From: Amycolatopsis umgeniensis
Lineage (GTDB): Bacteria; Actinomycetota; Actinomycetes; Mycobacteriales; Pseudonocardiaceae
DNA length: 64,000 nucleotides
Direction: 5' to 3'
NCBI RefSeq assembly: GCF_014205155.1
Contig: NZ_JACHMX010000001.1
Coordinates: forward strand, 6,882,001 to 6,946,000
Part shown: piece by piece, positions 36,877 to 46,131 of the stretch
How the letters are laid out: each line of letters starts with the position of its first letter
How positions within the stretch are numbered: the stretch's first letter is position 1
The notes under the pieces: generated by a model
Told to the model about the DNA's origin: nothing
Seen by the model: the letters and a program-made list of their open reading frames with translations, nothing else
Databases searched by the model: none
Made by a program: the position numbers and the translations under genes

Positions 36877-39800
36877 GTGTCGCTCCGTATCCGACGTTTG
36901 CCCAAAGATCTCAAGAACACCGGCCCGGCGACCGAGGCGCGTAATAGGTATGAGCACGAGTGTGTGACGTTGGCGGTCATTCGTGCGTTGGCTGCTGACG
37001 AGGACCTGGCCGGTGTTGCTGTGCAGCACTCTGCCGATCTACTGCTCATCCGTGAAGAAGTTCCGCCCAAGTTGGTGTCGATCAAGCATCGCGACCCACA
37101 TCAGGCGTCGGATGGAAGTGGGTGGTCGCTGTCGGCCCTGCGCGGTCAGCGAGTGCTGCAGGGGCTGTATGCCTGGTGGAGGGAGGCTGAGTCGGCATGC
37201 CCAGTGGCGTTCTGGACGAACGCGGGTTTCGTTCGCGATGCGCGCGAGCTCCATGCTGTGTGCGCGGGCGGGGCCCAGCCATCCCTAGAGTTGACCAGGC
37301 GCATCGCTCGGGAACTCAACACCAATGAGGCCGAGGCGGCTGCTTTCCTGGAGGCGCTGGAATTACTGCCAGAGCCGTTACCTCGGCGCAAAGAGATCAC
37401 GGCGCTGGGGATCCGGGAGACGAGGCTTTTGCTGGAACGGCACCGGGCGAGCGCGGGCTTGTTCGATGCCCAGTGCTACCACGCACTCCTGGAGCGGATC
37501 ACGCTCATGAGTGGCGACGGCCCGGCTGACGAGTTCCCAGCGCCGACACGCTGCACCGCGGTGGCGTTGTCCGAACTAGACCAGCAAGACCGTCGCGAGC
37601 TCGAAAAGCGATATCTCGACACACGCGCCCTGCTGGATCTGCTGCTCAACGAGTTCGATAGCCACGTCTCAAGAGCACTTCCAGATGTGGGAAGTCACTG
37701 GGTGCCCGACCCGAGGTTCACTGGACGCCGTGCTGAGATACGTCAGCTCGAGGTTCTGCTTGAGCCCGGTCGGACCAGCCCTGTAGTTCCTGTAGTGCTA
37801 CACGGTGTGACTGGCTGTGGGAAGACCAGTCTCGCAGTGCAATTCGCGGCGCTTTATAGCGAACAGCTGAGGCCGGTATTCATCAACGCGACTTCGAGAG
37901 TAGAAGTTGCCCGTGCTTTGGCGGCATTGGCACCAGATTGGGATCCGGGGACCTGGACGTCAGGTGTTGCCGAAGCACGAGGGGCAGTGACGCCGCCATT
38001 GCCCGCTAGTTCGGCGACCTTACTGATATTCGACGGCGTCACTGAGGCTGATGCTATCCGTGGCTTGGTCCCGCGCGAGTCCCTGTGTCGCGTTCTGATC
38101 ACCAGCACTGCTCGTGGCCTCGACGTCGGTTATCACGACGTTGAGCTGACTGGGTGGAGCAGGACGGAGAGCCACGAGTATCTCGCGACGACGCTACCCG
38201 ACGTGAGCGAGCGCAACCGGGACGAGTTGGCTGCAGCTCTGTTCGATCATCCACTTGCCCTGGCCCAGGCGACCAACCACTGCCGGCTCCTCCGCCGGAG
38301 CGTGCCAGCCTTCCTTTTATTGTTGGCCAGGGCGCCGTTGGAGACTTTGCAACTAGGTGAGGCACTAGGGCATCGGACGTCGATTATCGAGGCGATTCGA
38401 CTCAATATCGCCGCGGCGAACGACGAGGAACCAGACGCTTTGGCGTTGCTCACGGTCCTTTCCTTTCTTGGCAGCTCACCTGTCTCCTTCGAGACCATAG
38501 CCTCGGCGGGCGGTGTGGGTATGGTCGTGGCCATAGCTCCTCCGGTGGAGACCGCGAAGCCCCGAAAACAACGTTGGCGCTTACGGGGGGAGAAACGACA
38601 AACTCAGGAATTAATCAATCAACCGGAGAAGCAAATCCATGTAACGCAACTGGCGCGCGACATCGCCGCTAGACTTGCGGATCCCATAGTGCGCGAGCGT
38701 GCGGCTGGAGTGCTCGCTCGCTTTTCGCTAGTCACGGTTCACGACGATGGACTGCTTGTTCATCCCTTGGTCAGTCTGGTGCAGCGCCATTTGGCTGATG
38801 ACAGGCGGCCATGGCTCGAGGTCGGCTTCGGCTTGTTCCTCGAGGTGCAAGATGGAGCAATGTTTGAACCAGACGGCGTGCTGGATCCTCATTTGGAACA
38901 TCTTGCCGAGCTTGTGATCGCAGCGGCCGACGCCGACCTGCGTGGGCCTGTCGTGACGTGGTTCGCAGAGCGCCTTGCGCGTCGCCTTTGCCAGCTTGGT
39001 GATACAGCAGTGACCGTGGTTCATTCCTGGTCTGCCATCGACTTTGCGTCGTGGGCTACCGAAGTCGCAGAAGAGCAAGTTATTATTCAACCCGCGTATG
39101 CCAGGGCGTTGGCGGGGTGTAGATCGGCGCTCGCGCAGTCACTTCTGATTGCTGGACAGATCGATGAAGCGGTCAGAATACTTCACCTCAACCACGACCT
39201 CGGGTTACGCACTCATCCTAATATCTGGCTCGATGCTGTGCGCAGTCTCGGTGATGTTGCCGCTGATACAGGAAGACGCGCGCTTGCCGAGAGCGTCCTC
39301 GCTGCTATCACCAATCTTCCCGGGCGAGCCATTGACAGTATTGGCACCCAGGTCTATGTAGCGCATACGCATGCCAAGCTGCTGCGGTTTCTGAATCGCA
39401 CTCAAGAGGCGGACGCGGTCGTCGCGCGCGCTCTGGAGTTAGCTGCTGCCGACGCCGACTGTCCTCCTCGTGTTGTGGCCATGCTCCACGAAGTCGCAGG
39501 TGTGATCGCCCGAGACCTAGGAGATGACACCCGGACTCTCACACATGAACTGGCTGTACTGGACTTTTACCGGCGGCAGGGAGGAAATCTGAGGACCGAC
39601 AGGAGGCTCGTCTGGATGTTGCTTAGCGTTGCCGACGCCGCTGTGGGCGCAGAGGACCTGGACCTTGCTTCCGACCTCCTGCAGGAGGCCGAACAACGTG
39701 CCCGCGACGAATTCGGCACCGACAGTGCCATGTACGCCGGTGTCCTGGCGACTCGCGGCAGGCTTCACTACCACCGCGGGTGTTTCCTTGATGCCCTCGC

Positions 39801-40080
39801 TGACTTGGAACGAGCAGTCCGCGTTCTTCGTGCCGGCCACGGCGTCGAACGGTCCCAGTTACCGGCTGCACTAGTTCACCTTGCGCATGTGACCAATATT
39901 CTCGGAGACAAACAAACTGCCGTTTCGCTAGCTCGTGAAGCATATGAACTCGACTTGAAGCAATTCGGTCCCGAACATCCGGAAACCCTCAAGGATTTAG
40001 AGGCAATCACCGTGATCAAGAAAACATCCTACCTGCCACGAGGTGATGGGAAGTACTATGCGATAACGGATGAGACGTAA
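36877..40080 (+). CDS. Predicted defence protein: Cap4-like nuclease, STAND NTPase and TPR repeats
   Basis: 1067 residues. The first 125 or so resemble the Cap4/DUF4297 PD-(D/E)xK endonuclease: TEARNRYEHECVTLAVIRAL, then Asp54 in HSADLLLI and Lys70 in KLVSIKHRD as the likely metal-binding and catalytic pair. An NB-ARC/STAND NTPase follows, with P-loop HGVTGCGKTS (309-318) and LLIFDG (382-387). From about 690 there are TPR-like helices ending in a typical AYELDLKQFGPEHPETL. Effector nuclease plus STAND plus repeat sensor is the plan of Avs-type antiphage proteins. It is single-gene and lies next to Gabija. The nuclease call is from motif pattern only. Confidence 0.8.
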   Translation: MSLRIRRLPKDLKNTGPATEARNRYEHECVTLAVIRALAADEDLAGVAVQHSADLLLIREEVPPKLVSIKHRDPHQASDGSGWSLSALRGQRVLQGLYAWWREAESACPVAFWTNAGFVRDARELHAVCAGGAQPSLELTRRIARELNTNEAEAAAFLEALELLPEPLPRRKEITALGIRETRLLLERHRASAGLFDAQCYHALLERITLMSGDGPADEFPAPTRCTAVALSELDQQDRRELEKRYLDTRALLDLLLNEFDSHVSRALPDVGSHWVPDPRFTGRRAEIRQLEVLLEPGRTSPVVPVVLHGVTGCGKTSLAVQFAALYSEQLRPVFINATSRVEVARALAALAPDWDPGTWTSGVAEARGAVTPPLPASSATLLIFDGVTEADAIRGLVPRESLCRVLITSTARGLDVGYHDVELTGWSRTESHEYLATTLPDVSERNRDELAAALFDHPLALAQATNHCRLLRRSVPAFLLLLARAPLETLQLGEALGHRTSIIEAIRLNIAAANDEEPDALALLTVLSFLGSSPVSFETIASAGGVGMVVAIAPPVETAKPRKQRWRLRGEKRQTQELINQPEKQIHVTQLARDIAARLADPIVRERAAGVLARFSLVTVHDDGLLVHPLVSLVQRHLADDRRPWLEVGFGLFLEVQDGAMFEPDGVLDPHLEHLAELVIAAADADLRGPVVTWFAERLARRLCQLGDTAVTVVHSWSAIDFASWATEVAEEQVIIQPAYARALAGCRSALAQSLLIAGQIDEAVRILHLNHDLGLRTHPNIWLDAVRSLGDVAADTGRRALAESVLAAITNLPGRAIDSIGTQVYVAHTHAKLLRFLNRTQEADAVVARALELAAADADCPPRVVAMLHEVAGVIARDLGDDTRTLTHELAVLDFYRRQGGNLRTDRRLVWMLLSVADAAVGAEDLDLASDLLQEAEQRARDEFGTDSAMYAGVLATRGRLHYHRGCFLDALADLERAVRVLRAGHGVERSQLPAALVHLAHVTNILGDKQTAVSLAREAYELDLKQFGPEHPETLKDLEAITVIKKTSYLPRGDGKYYAITDET

Positions 40081-40655
40081 CCCGTCGGCAGTAAGGGTTC
40101 CTCAATTCGCTCTTACTGCGGATTATGGTACCTGCTGGGTCTGTCAGGTGGAGAGAGCTCTCGTGAGTCAATGGACTTGCAGAGAGCCGTGCTTCATGAG
40201 ACACGGACGCGCTGATTTGTGTCGCGACTCGTCAGGCGGTGTTGCGGGTCCGGTGCGCGGAGGGGGAGGGAGCGCACCGGACCCGGCCTCACCTTGCCAC
40301 ATGTCGAGCGGATGTTCAGGGGACGGCGGCGTCGGATGATCAGTAAGTGATCACGATGCGATTGCTGGGTTTACCTGGCTCCAACGTGCTCGACCCGGTC
40401 CTCTCTGCTGCGTACCAGCCTGATGCCGAAGTCTGCCGTCTGAAGGAAAGGCTGCAAGCCACAGCTGAGCGTCTTACCGAATGGGTGTACCTGGACGGCA
40501 CGGCCCAGCACGTCCTATCCACGGTTCCGGGTCACGGACTGGTCCTCGTGGCCCATCCACCGACTGCTAGGACGCTGGCCAGTCGGATCGAACCTCGTCT
40601 CGACGGCACCGAGGTTGGTCCACTGCGTAGTGACGTTGAGTCCCGCCGATGCCTC
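40081..40655. other. Intergenic region with a terminator and a possible gene remnant
   Basis: Holds the stem-loop at 40246. From 40347 an open plus-strand frame (MRLLGLPGSNVLDPVLSAAY...) has coding-like third positions for about 100 codons, then runs antisense into the helicase gene. It has no ribosome site, so I treat it as a possible remnant. Confidence 0.4.
40246..40284. terminator. Stem-loop terminator after the nuclease/TPR gene
   Basis: GGGTCCGGTGCGC (40246-40258) pairs perfectly with 40272-40284, with a 13-base purine-rich loop. Confidence 0.75.
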
Positions 40656-42491
40656 CTAATCGGAGCGGCGAGTCGTCGTCAGCTCGAAGGGAACGTCCCT
40701 CAGCTTGAGATGGGCTGCCACCAGGTCTTGAGCATCCTCGGGCAATGCGATCGCGAGCAGGCGCTTTGCCCGCGTTGCCGCCACGTAAAGTACTCGCAGG
40801 TTCTCCGCGATGTTGGGTGGGTGATTGCCGGTCGTCCAGGCGTTGACAAGGCCGTCGATCCGGGTGTCGGAGGGGATGAGGAGGAGGACCGCTTCCTCTT
40901 CCTCGCCCTTGACCTGATGGACGACACTCGCTCGCACCCCGCTTGCCGAACCTCGTGGAGGAACTCCGCTCGCGTTTCGTGGGGTCTTGTTCCTCAGCTT
41001 TCCCCTGGCGACCAAGGAGCCGCTGTTGTCCAGACGCTTCATGCCGGGACGCGGTGGCAGCAGCCCGAGCTGGCGGCTGGCTTCCTTGCACCAGTCGGTG
41101 AACGTCCCTTGATCAAGGTCGGGAAGCGCCCCAATCAACTGACCGGCCAGTTGACGGATACGCCAAGTGTCGAGACCGACCAGCTCGCAGATCGCCTCCA
41201 CGGAGCGGCCGGTTGTGTCGGCCTCAGCGAACCAGTAGCGGAGTAGTGCCCGCTGGAGGATGTCGTAGGCGAACTGCCGCAGAGTCGCGTTCTTGGGGTT
41301 TGATTTGGCGACTGCCGCGGCCCAGGCCACTCGTGCAGCGTGGTGTGCGGGAGGTTGAGAGCCGGATACGCCCGTCGTCGTGGGCAGGCTTGTTCCGGCA
41401 TGTGCCAACACCACGCGATTCTCACTACGAATGCTCAGTGCATCGGCATGTTCGATGAACACGGCGAGTGCTTCGTCGGGTTGTGACCCGACGGTGCCGA
41501 TGAGCAGGATGCCCGCCGGCTCGGTTCGGTTCGGTCCGACAGGGGAGTCGGCCGGACGGGCGGTGGCTGTGGGGCGAAGCGTCGCGGCCAGGCCGCAGAT
41601 GGCGGGGCTGCTGCGCCAGTTCCCCCGCAGGTCGACTCGACCTTCAAGCGACTTGCCGAACTCGCGGATCCGAGCGGGAAGGGCGCCGCGGAACTCGTAG
41701 ATGGCTTGATCCGGATCACACACGAAGACCAGTGGCATGCCAGCGTGGTGCAGCTGGCCGAGGATCGCCAGGTCGTGGGCGGAGCAGTCCTGCGCTTCAT
41801 CGATGACGATCTCGCGGAATCGTCCGGACAGCATCGCGATGATTTGGTCTTGTCTGCGCTGGAGGTTGTGTAGAGCGAAGATCCGAATTTCGTGGCCGGT
41901 GACGTAGCCCTCGGCAACCAGAGCTCTTTGCTTGTCCACTGCTGCCTTTGCGGCGTCGTCAAGGAGACCAAGCTTGGAGAGGGCGTTATAGCTCTTGATC
42001 GCCCTCTTTCTCGGCTGAAGCCGTGCAGTGCACCTCGCCGCGCCGGGTTCGCGGCTCCACTGGAAGTCGTTCAGGAAGACTTTGTGACGGTTGGGGCCTG
42101 TTCCAACCTCGGTCGAGGCATCGATGCGATCCCACGAATCGATGCGACGCCAGAGCTTCCCGGATCCCAGAAACGGGCGGAGGAGGTAGCGCCAGAGGAA
42201 CGTGTCGATGGTACCTACGAAGTTCGGGAATTCGGCGAGCTCGGGTTTGCCAGCCTCGCGGCAGCGCTGCGCGACCTCGGAGCAAGCGACGTTCGTGAAC
42301 GACAAGACGGCCCGGCCGCGTCTGCCTTGTCCTTCGGCAAGGTGCCGGTCGACGATGACTCGGGTCTTTCCGGCGCCGGGGCAGGCCTGCACGTAAAGCG
42401 GCGCCGGGTGCCGGACCGCGTCCTGCTGTTGCCGGACAGCGGCTTCCGCGTACGGGTCCGGCTCTGTCACGGCTGCGGTTCCGCGATCCAC
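40656..42491 (-). CDS. gajB: Gabija-type UvrD/Rep-like helicase
   Basis: 611 residues of superfamily 1A. Motif I is QACPGAGKTR (35-44), Ia/Ib AVLSFTNVAC, motif II IVIDEAQD (228-235), motif III VFVCDPDQAIYEFRG and motif VI LYVAATRAKRLL. It overlaps the OLD-family nuclease gene by 25 bases and would be translated after it. In Gabija, the A nuclease and B helicase form a complex that cuts phage DNA when nucleotide pools fall. The order, overlap and family pairing all fit Gabija. It is slightly longer than the usual GajB (about 500). Confidence 0.85.
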   Translation of the reverse strand: MDRGTAAVTEPDPYAEAAVRQQQDAVRHPAPLYVQACPGAGKTRVIVDRHLAEGQGRRGRAVLSFTNVACSEVAQRCREAGKPELAEFPNFVGTIDTFLWRYLLRPFLGSGKLWRRIDSWDRIDASTEVGTGPNRHKVFLNDFQWSREPGAARCTARLQPRKRAIKSYNALSKLGLLDDAAKAAVDKQRALVAEGYVTGHEIRIFALHNLQRRQDQIIAMLSGRFREIVIDEAQDCSAHDLAILGQLHHAGMPLVFVCDPDQAIYEFRGALPARIREFGKSLEGRVDLRGNWRSSPAICGLAATLRPTATARPADSPVGPNRTEPAGILLIGTVGSQPDEALAVFIEHADALSIRSENRVVLAHAGTSLPTTTGVSGSQPPAHHAARVAWAAAVAKSNPKNATLRQFAYDILQRALLRYWFAEADTTGRSVEAICELVGLDTWRIRQLAGQLIGALPDLDQGTFTDWCKEASRQLGLLPPRPGMKRLDNSGSLVARGKLRNKTPRNASGVPPRGSASGVRASVVHQVKGEEEEAVLLLIPSDTRIDGLVNAWTTGNHPPNIAENLRVLYVAATRAKRLLAIALPEDAQDLVAAHLKLRDVPFELTTTRRSD

Positions 42492-44389
42492 GTGATGGCA
42501 GTACTCAGGTAGGCGGGCACGACGAACTCGTCGTGCTCCGTGCTGAGCTCAGCGACGTCCTGGGCGAAGTCTCCCTTGCGAAGGTTCTTTTCCTCGAAAG
42601 CCTTCTGAAAGAGCCGGATGCGCTCATCGGGGTCGGTGGAGGCGTTGATCTCGGTCCACACCTCGGGGCCAATCCGGCGCTTCTGCCGGTTGAACGCCTT
42701 TTCCGCGACAGTGAAGTTGGCAGCTCCCCCCGAACGCAGAAGTTCGGGCTCCAGGGTCGGGTCCGCGACGAAGACCTTCAGCCGGTCCTCAGCGCCGAGC
42801 TCCCTGGCAAGGCTCAAGAGGTGCTCGCCCCGGTCGTAGCTTAGTGCGGGGTCCTTGTCGGTGATCACCGCGACTCGTTCGGCGATGCGTCCGCCGGCGG
42901 CTTCGGTCAGCAGGACCCGGATATACGGGGCGAAGTCCACGCCGTCGATCGCCACGATCGTGGTACCGACGAACCGTGCCCAGCGCCCGCGATCGAGGTC
43001 GGCCTGCTCGTCGGCTGTAGACGTGGCAGCTGTGCGGAACAGTGGTGATGCGGCGGGGCGGGGTAAGACCTTTCGCGCGAAAACCGGCAGAAGCAGAGAT
43101 TCTGCGACACCTTCCACAAGGATGACGCGAGGACCGAACAGCATGGCGCTTCGCGTCGCGTCGAGGTAACGCTTGAGCTTCCCGCTGGCGTCCTTGAGGT
43201 CCAGGTCGGCCAAGGGGATCACCTTCGACTCGAATCGACTGCGGTCGAGCGCTGGCCATTCATCTGCGATCATTCCGTCCAAAGGCCGGTCGACGCCGGT
43301 TCGAAGCGGATGGCGCTTGAGGACCACGAGGTCTTCGACCTCGGCCGAAGCGGCGATCAAAGGTGAATGCGTCGTGACGATCACCTGGATTCGGCCGGCG
43401 TACTCCGCGGATGCGGGCGATGCCGCCGATGCCTCGGCGGCATCCCGCAAGTACTCGACGAGCAAGCTCTGCAGCTGGGGGTGCAGGTGCGCCTCGGGCT
43501 CCTCGACGAGGAAGACAGTCAAGTCATGATCCCGGGCGGTCCGTAATTCTGCGACCACAGTCGCGATGTAGAGCAGGTTGGCGTAGCCGAGCCCGGACCC
43601 CCGGATGTCGCGAGGATCGAGCCCTTGGTCGTTCATGCGGATTCGGAGCGATCGTGCGATGGACAACAGGTCGGGATCGGCGAACGAGATGTCCGCGACC
43701 TGCGGGCTGGCGCCAGCCGAGACGTCCGACAGCGGCGCGCGTACCGCACTTTCGACGCCGTCAAGGACCGCCCCTGTCTCCTCGGCCGTGCGGAGGGTGT
43801 CGAGGTTCCTCTTCACGGCCCCGACGAAGTTCTCCACCGGGACTTTGTGCTCGTTCAGCAGGTAGTTCAGGATCACCCGCAGGCGGTTGCCTGAGCCGGA
43901 GTTCAGCTCGCGCTGCGCGTCGCGGAGCGGCGGGAGGTACACGTGCCGCAACCGTCCACGGGCTTCAGGCTCGGGATCGCGATCGCTCGATCTGCCTTCG
44001 CCAGCGACCCACGTGAGCTTTCCCCGGGTCTCGGACCCGACAGGCGCGGTGTAGGTAACTCGGTATCGCACGGACTCCATATCGTCGAGGGCACCTTGGC
44101 TGTAGATGCCCAGCTGGGTCGGGGAGGTCATCGCAAAGGTCGCGCCCAGCTCGACGATGCCGGAGCCGGGCATGCGTGCGACGTCATCGGCGTCCCAGTA
44201 GCGGTCGCGGCGTCCGTCGAGCGGATCGGTGAGGAGACGGACCAGGTCCAGCAGGTTCGACTTGCCGCCGTTGTTTTCGCCGATCACCACCGTCAGGTGC
44301 TCGCGGACGGGCAACCGCACCTCCCTCAAAGAGCGGAAGTTCCGAGCCTCCAGCGACGTCAACCGCACAGGTTTCTCCTTGCTCGGCAC
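42467..44389 (-). CDS. gajA: OLD-family ATPase and TOPRIM endonuclease, Gabija subunit A
   Basis: 640 residues. ABC-type ATPase: P-loop GENNGGKSN (37-45), D-loop/Walker B TVFLVEEPEAHLHP (291-304), then VIVTTHSP. TOPRIM nuclease: Glu426 in ILVEGVAESLLLP and the Asp pair in VITDKDP (511-513), with GVDFAPYI between. This is the class 2 OLD nuclease layout that pairs with a UvrD-like helicase. It senses nucleotide depletion in characterised systems and nicks DNA. It is first in the operon, with the helicase gene overlapping its end. Confidence 0.88.
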   Translation of the reverse strand: MPSKEKPVRLTSLEARNFRSLREVRLPVREHLTVVIGENNGGKSNLLDLVRLLTDPLDGRRDRYWDADDVARMPGSGIVELGATFAMTSPTQLGIYSQGALDDMESVRYRVTYTAPVGSETRGKLTWVAGEGRSSDRDPEPEARGRLRHVYLPPLRDAQRELNSGSGNRLRVILNYLLNEHKVPVENFVGAVKRNLDTLRTAEETGAVLDGVESAVRAPLSDVSAGASPQVADISFADPDLLSIARSLRIRMNDQGLDPRDIRGSGLGYANLLYIATVVAELRTARDHDLTVFLVEEPEAHLHPQLQSLLVEYLRDAAEASAASPASAEYAGRIQVIVTTHSPLIAASAEVEDLVVLKRHPLRTGVDRPLDGMIADEWPALDRSRFESKVIPLADLDLKDASGKLKRYLDATRSAMLFGPRVILVEGVAESLLLPVFARKVLPRPAASPLFRTAATSTADEQADLDRGRWARFVGTTIVAIDGVDFAPYIRVLLTEAAGGRIAERVAVITDKDPALSYDRGEHLLSLARELGAEDRLKVFVADPTLEPELLRSGGAANFTVAEKAFNRQKRRIGPEVWTEINASTDPDERIRLFQKAFEEKNLRKGDFAQDVAELSTEHDEFVVPAYLSTAITWIAEPQP

Positions 44390-44748
44390 TCCGGGCGACC
44401 CGCAAGGTTCCGTCCGGAGTGTCCTAAGTCGATCAATCGGGAGAAGGATCGTGAGCGGACGGCACGCTGTTACGGAAGGTGAGGATAGGTTCGCCCGAAC
44501 GGATGGCGATGGTGCGATCGTAGTAACTCTCGTTGGCTGCTGGGTGCCACATCGAGCTGCCTGGTCGCCATCACGCTAGGAACCGCTAAGCAGTCCCGCT
44601 CCGTCCTCGTGAGGTCGAAACTTGCTGCGTCGTTGCCCAGGCGTAACGCCTGGTTGAGCAGGGTCGACGGAGCCCCTCCAGTCCTCGTCCCGGCCTAAAT
44701 TGATCTTGGTGGCGGCGGAGAGAGCCTCAACGGCCCTCGCAGACCCTG
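44390..44748. other. 359-base region upstream of the Gabija operon
   Basis: No gene is seen. It should hold the gajA promoter on the minus strand. CCAGGCGTAACGCCTGG near 44638 is a short palindrome and might be an operator or a stem-loop for the upstream minus-strand gene. Confidence 0.45.
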
Positions 44749-46008
44749 TTATTCCGGCAGGCCGAAGTCTGGCGATGCAGCGACGCGACTGGCTCTTAAG
44801 ACCTGGGCGAGCGTCGAGAGCGCTTCGAAGATGCCGAGGGTCTCGCTGAGGAACTCGAGGTACGTCATCCCGGAGGGGTCCTCATCGCTGACCACGCGGC
44901 CAGTCTGAAGATCGTGGTGCGCCGTAGCGTGCCCGATCGTGTTGCGTCGACGGTTGTCGAGCAGAACCGCGAACGACTCCCACCCGGGTACCTGAGCCAC
45001 GTATGCGATCTTGTATGCGCTGGACAGCTTGTCGAATTTCTCGAGGCTCTTGGGGCGTTTGTTCACGGGCACGCTCTCGGGGTGGACGTCCCCGAAGTCG
45101 TCGGGGCTGCCGTTCTGCACGGTGTTCTGGGCTGCCATCAACGGCCACAGGCACTTGCAAGCGATCTCGAACCCGTGCTGGTAGAGATCCCGCACCGTCG
45201 AGAACTCGTCGCGGAAGAGCACCAGCTCATCGAATGCCTCTTTCTCCTCCGCGCCGACGAATCTGCCGAGGAGGCCCATCTCCCACGACTCTTGCTCCTC
45301 CACGAAGCGGTTGAGCTCGGTGAACAGATCTCGCTCCAGCGGGGCCGCCGCCTGCCCTCGACACCGAAAGGCCCTGAGGTGGTCCTTGTGCTGGCCCATT
45401 GCGTCGGTGTGCTTCCGCGCGAAGTGGCCGATCACTTCAGGGCCGCACGTCCCCGTGCTCCCCGTGATCATCGCCGTGGCCATCCCCAGCGCCTGGTACG
45501 CGACGCTGGTCCGCTCGTGGCTCGTGCTCGGCTCCCACTCGAGCCCGAAATGCTTCTTTGCGATGCGGGTGAACATCTCGGCATGGCCCTGGAGGTAGTA
45601 CTGGAACAGCATCCGGACCTGGGGCCACAGGGCCCGGCCGGCTTCGAGGGCCTGGTGCCGCTCCGACTCGAACTCGAGGAAGACGTCGTGACCGAGGATC
45701 TGCACGAGGGTCATCGTGGGGAAGGCCCCTGTGGGAGCGAGCGAGTCCGCTTCGTAGAGTGACGGCACGAACGGGTTGACGGTCACCACCGGCACGCCGT
45801 CCGGCTCGGGGTCGTGGCCGCTCAGCACCTCGCAGTCGATGGCAATCCGGTGGTTCGAGAGCTCGGAGCCCGACATCGACCCTCGAATCGGCAGGCGGCA
45901 CAGTGGGCACGGGAGGTAGAAGCGCGTCCCGCGGGTCGGCTCAACCCCGAGCCGCGCGACAAACATTTCATCGCAGCCGGGACACTTGAGGTGGTGGCGG
46001 GAGATCAT
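44749..46008 (-). CDS. Unrecognised zinc-ribbon protein in the defence region
   Basis: 419 residues. The N-terminus has two CxxC knuckles (CPGC near 9 and CPLC near 34), typical of a zinc ribbon. The remainder is mainly helical (FQYYLQGHAEMFTRIAKKHF, ELNRFVEEQESWEMGLLGRF, IFEALSTLAQVLRAS) with no enzyme motif I recognise. It lies upstream of Gabija on the same strand but 360 bases away, so it may be an independent unit. By position it is a candidate defence or accessory gene; this is inferred. Confidence 0.75.
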   Translation of the reverse strand: MISRHHLKCPGCDEMFVARLGVEPTRGTRFYLPCPLCRLPIRGSMSGSELSNHRIAIDCEVLSGHDPEPDGVPVVTVNPFVPSLYEADSLAPTGAFPTMTLVQILGHDVFLEFESERHQALEAGRALWPQVRMLFQYYLQGHAEMFTRIAKKHFGLEWEPSTSHERTSVAYQALGMATAMITGSTGTCGPEVIGHFARKHTDAMGQHKDHLRAFRCRGQAAAPLERDLFTELNRFVEEQESWEMGLLGRFVGAEEKEAFDELVLFRDEFSTVRDLYQHGFEIACKCLWPLMAAQNTVQNGSPDDFGDVHPESVPVNKRPKSLEKFDKLSSAYKIAYVAQVPGWESFAVLLDNRRRNTIGHATAHHDLQTGRVVSDEDPSGMTYLEFLSETLGIFEALSTLAQVLRASRVAASPDFGLPE

Positions 46009-46131
46009 GGAGCTAGATTATCGGCGGCCGTGTGCCTACCACTCGAAGCCGTTGGCTATCCGAAGAAGCTGCGGGTCAGAGGCGTCGAGAAACCGAGCAC
46101 CGCAGCGTCATCGGCGCCGCGCTGCTGTGCA

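Noticed and set aside
40347..41246. 299-codon plus-strand ORF
   Set aside because: Only the first 100 codons look coding; the rest is antisense to gajB. Noted as a possible remnant only.
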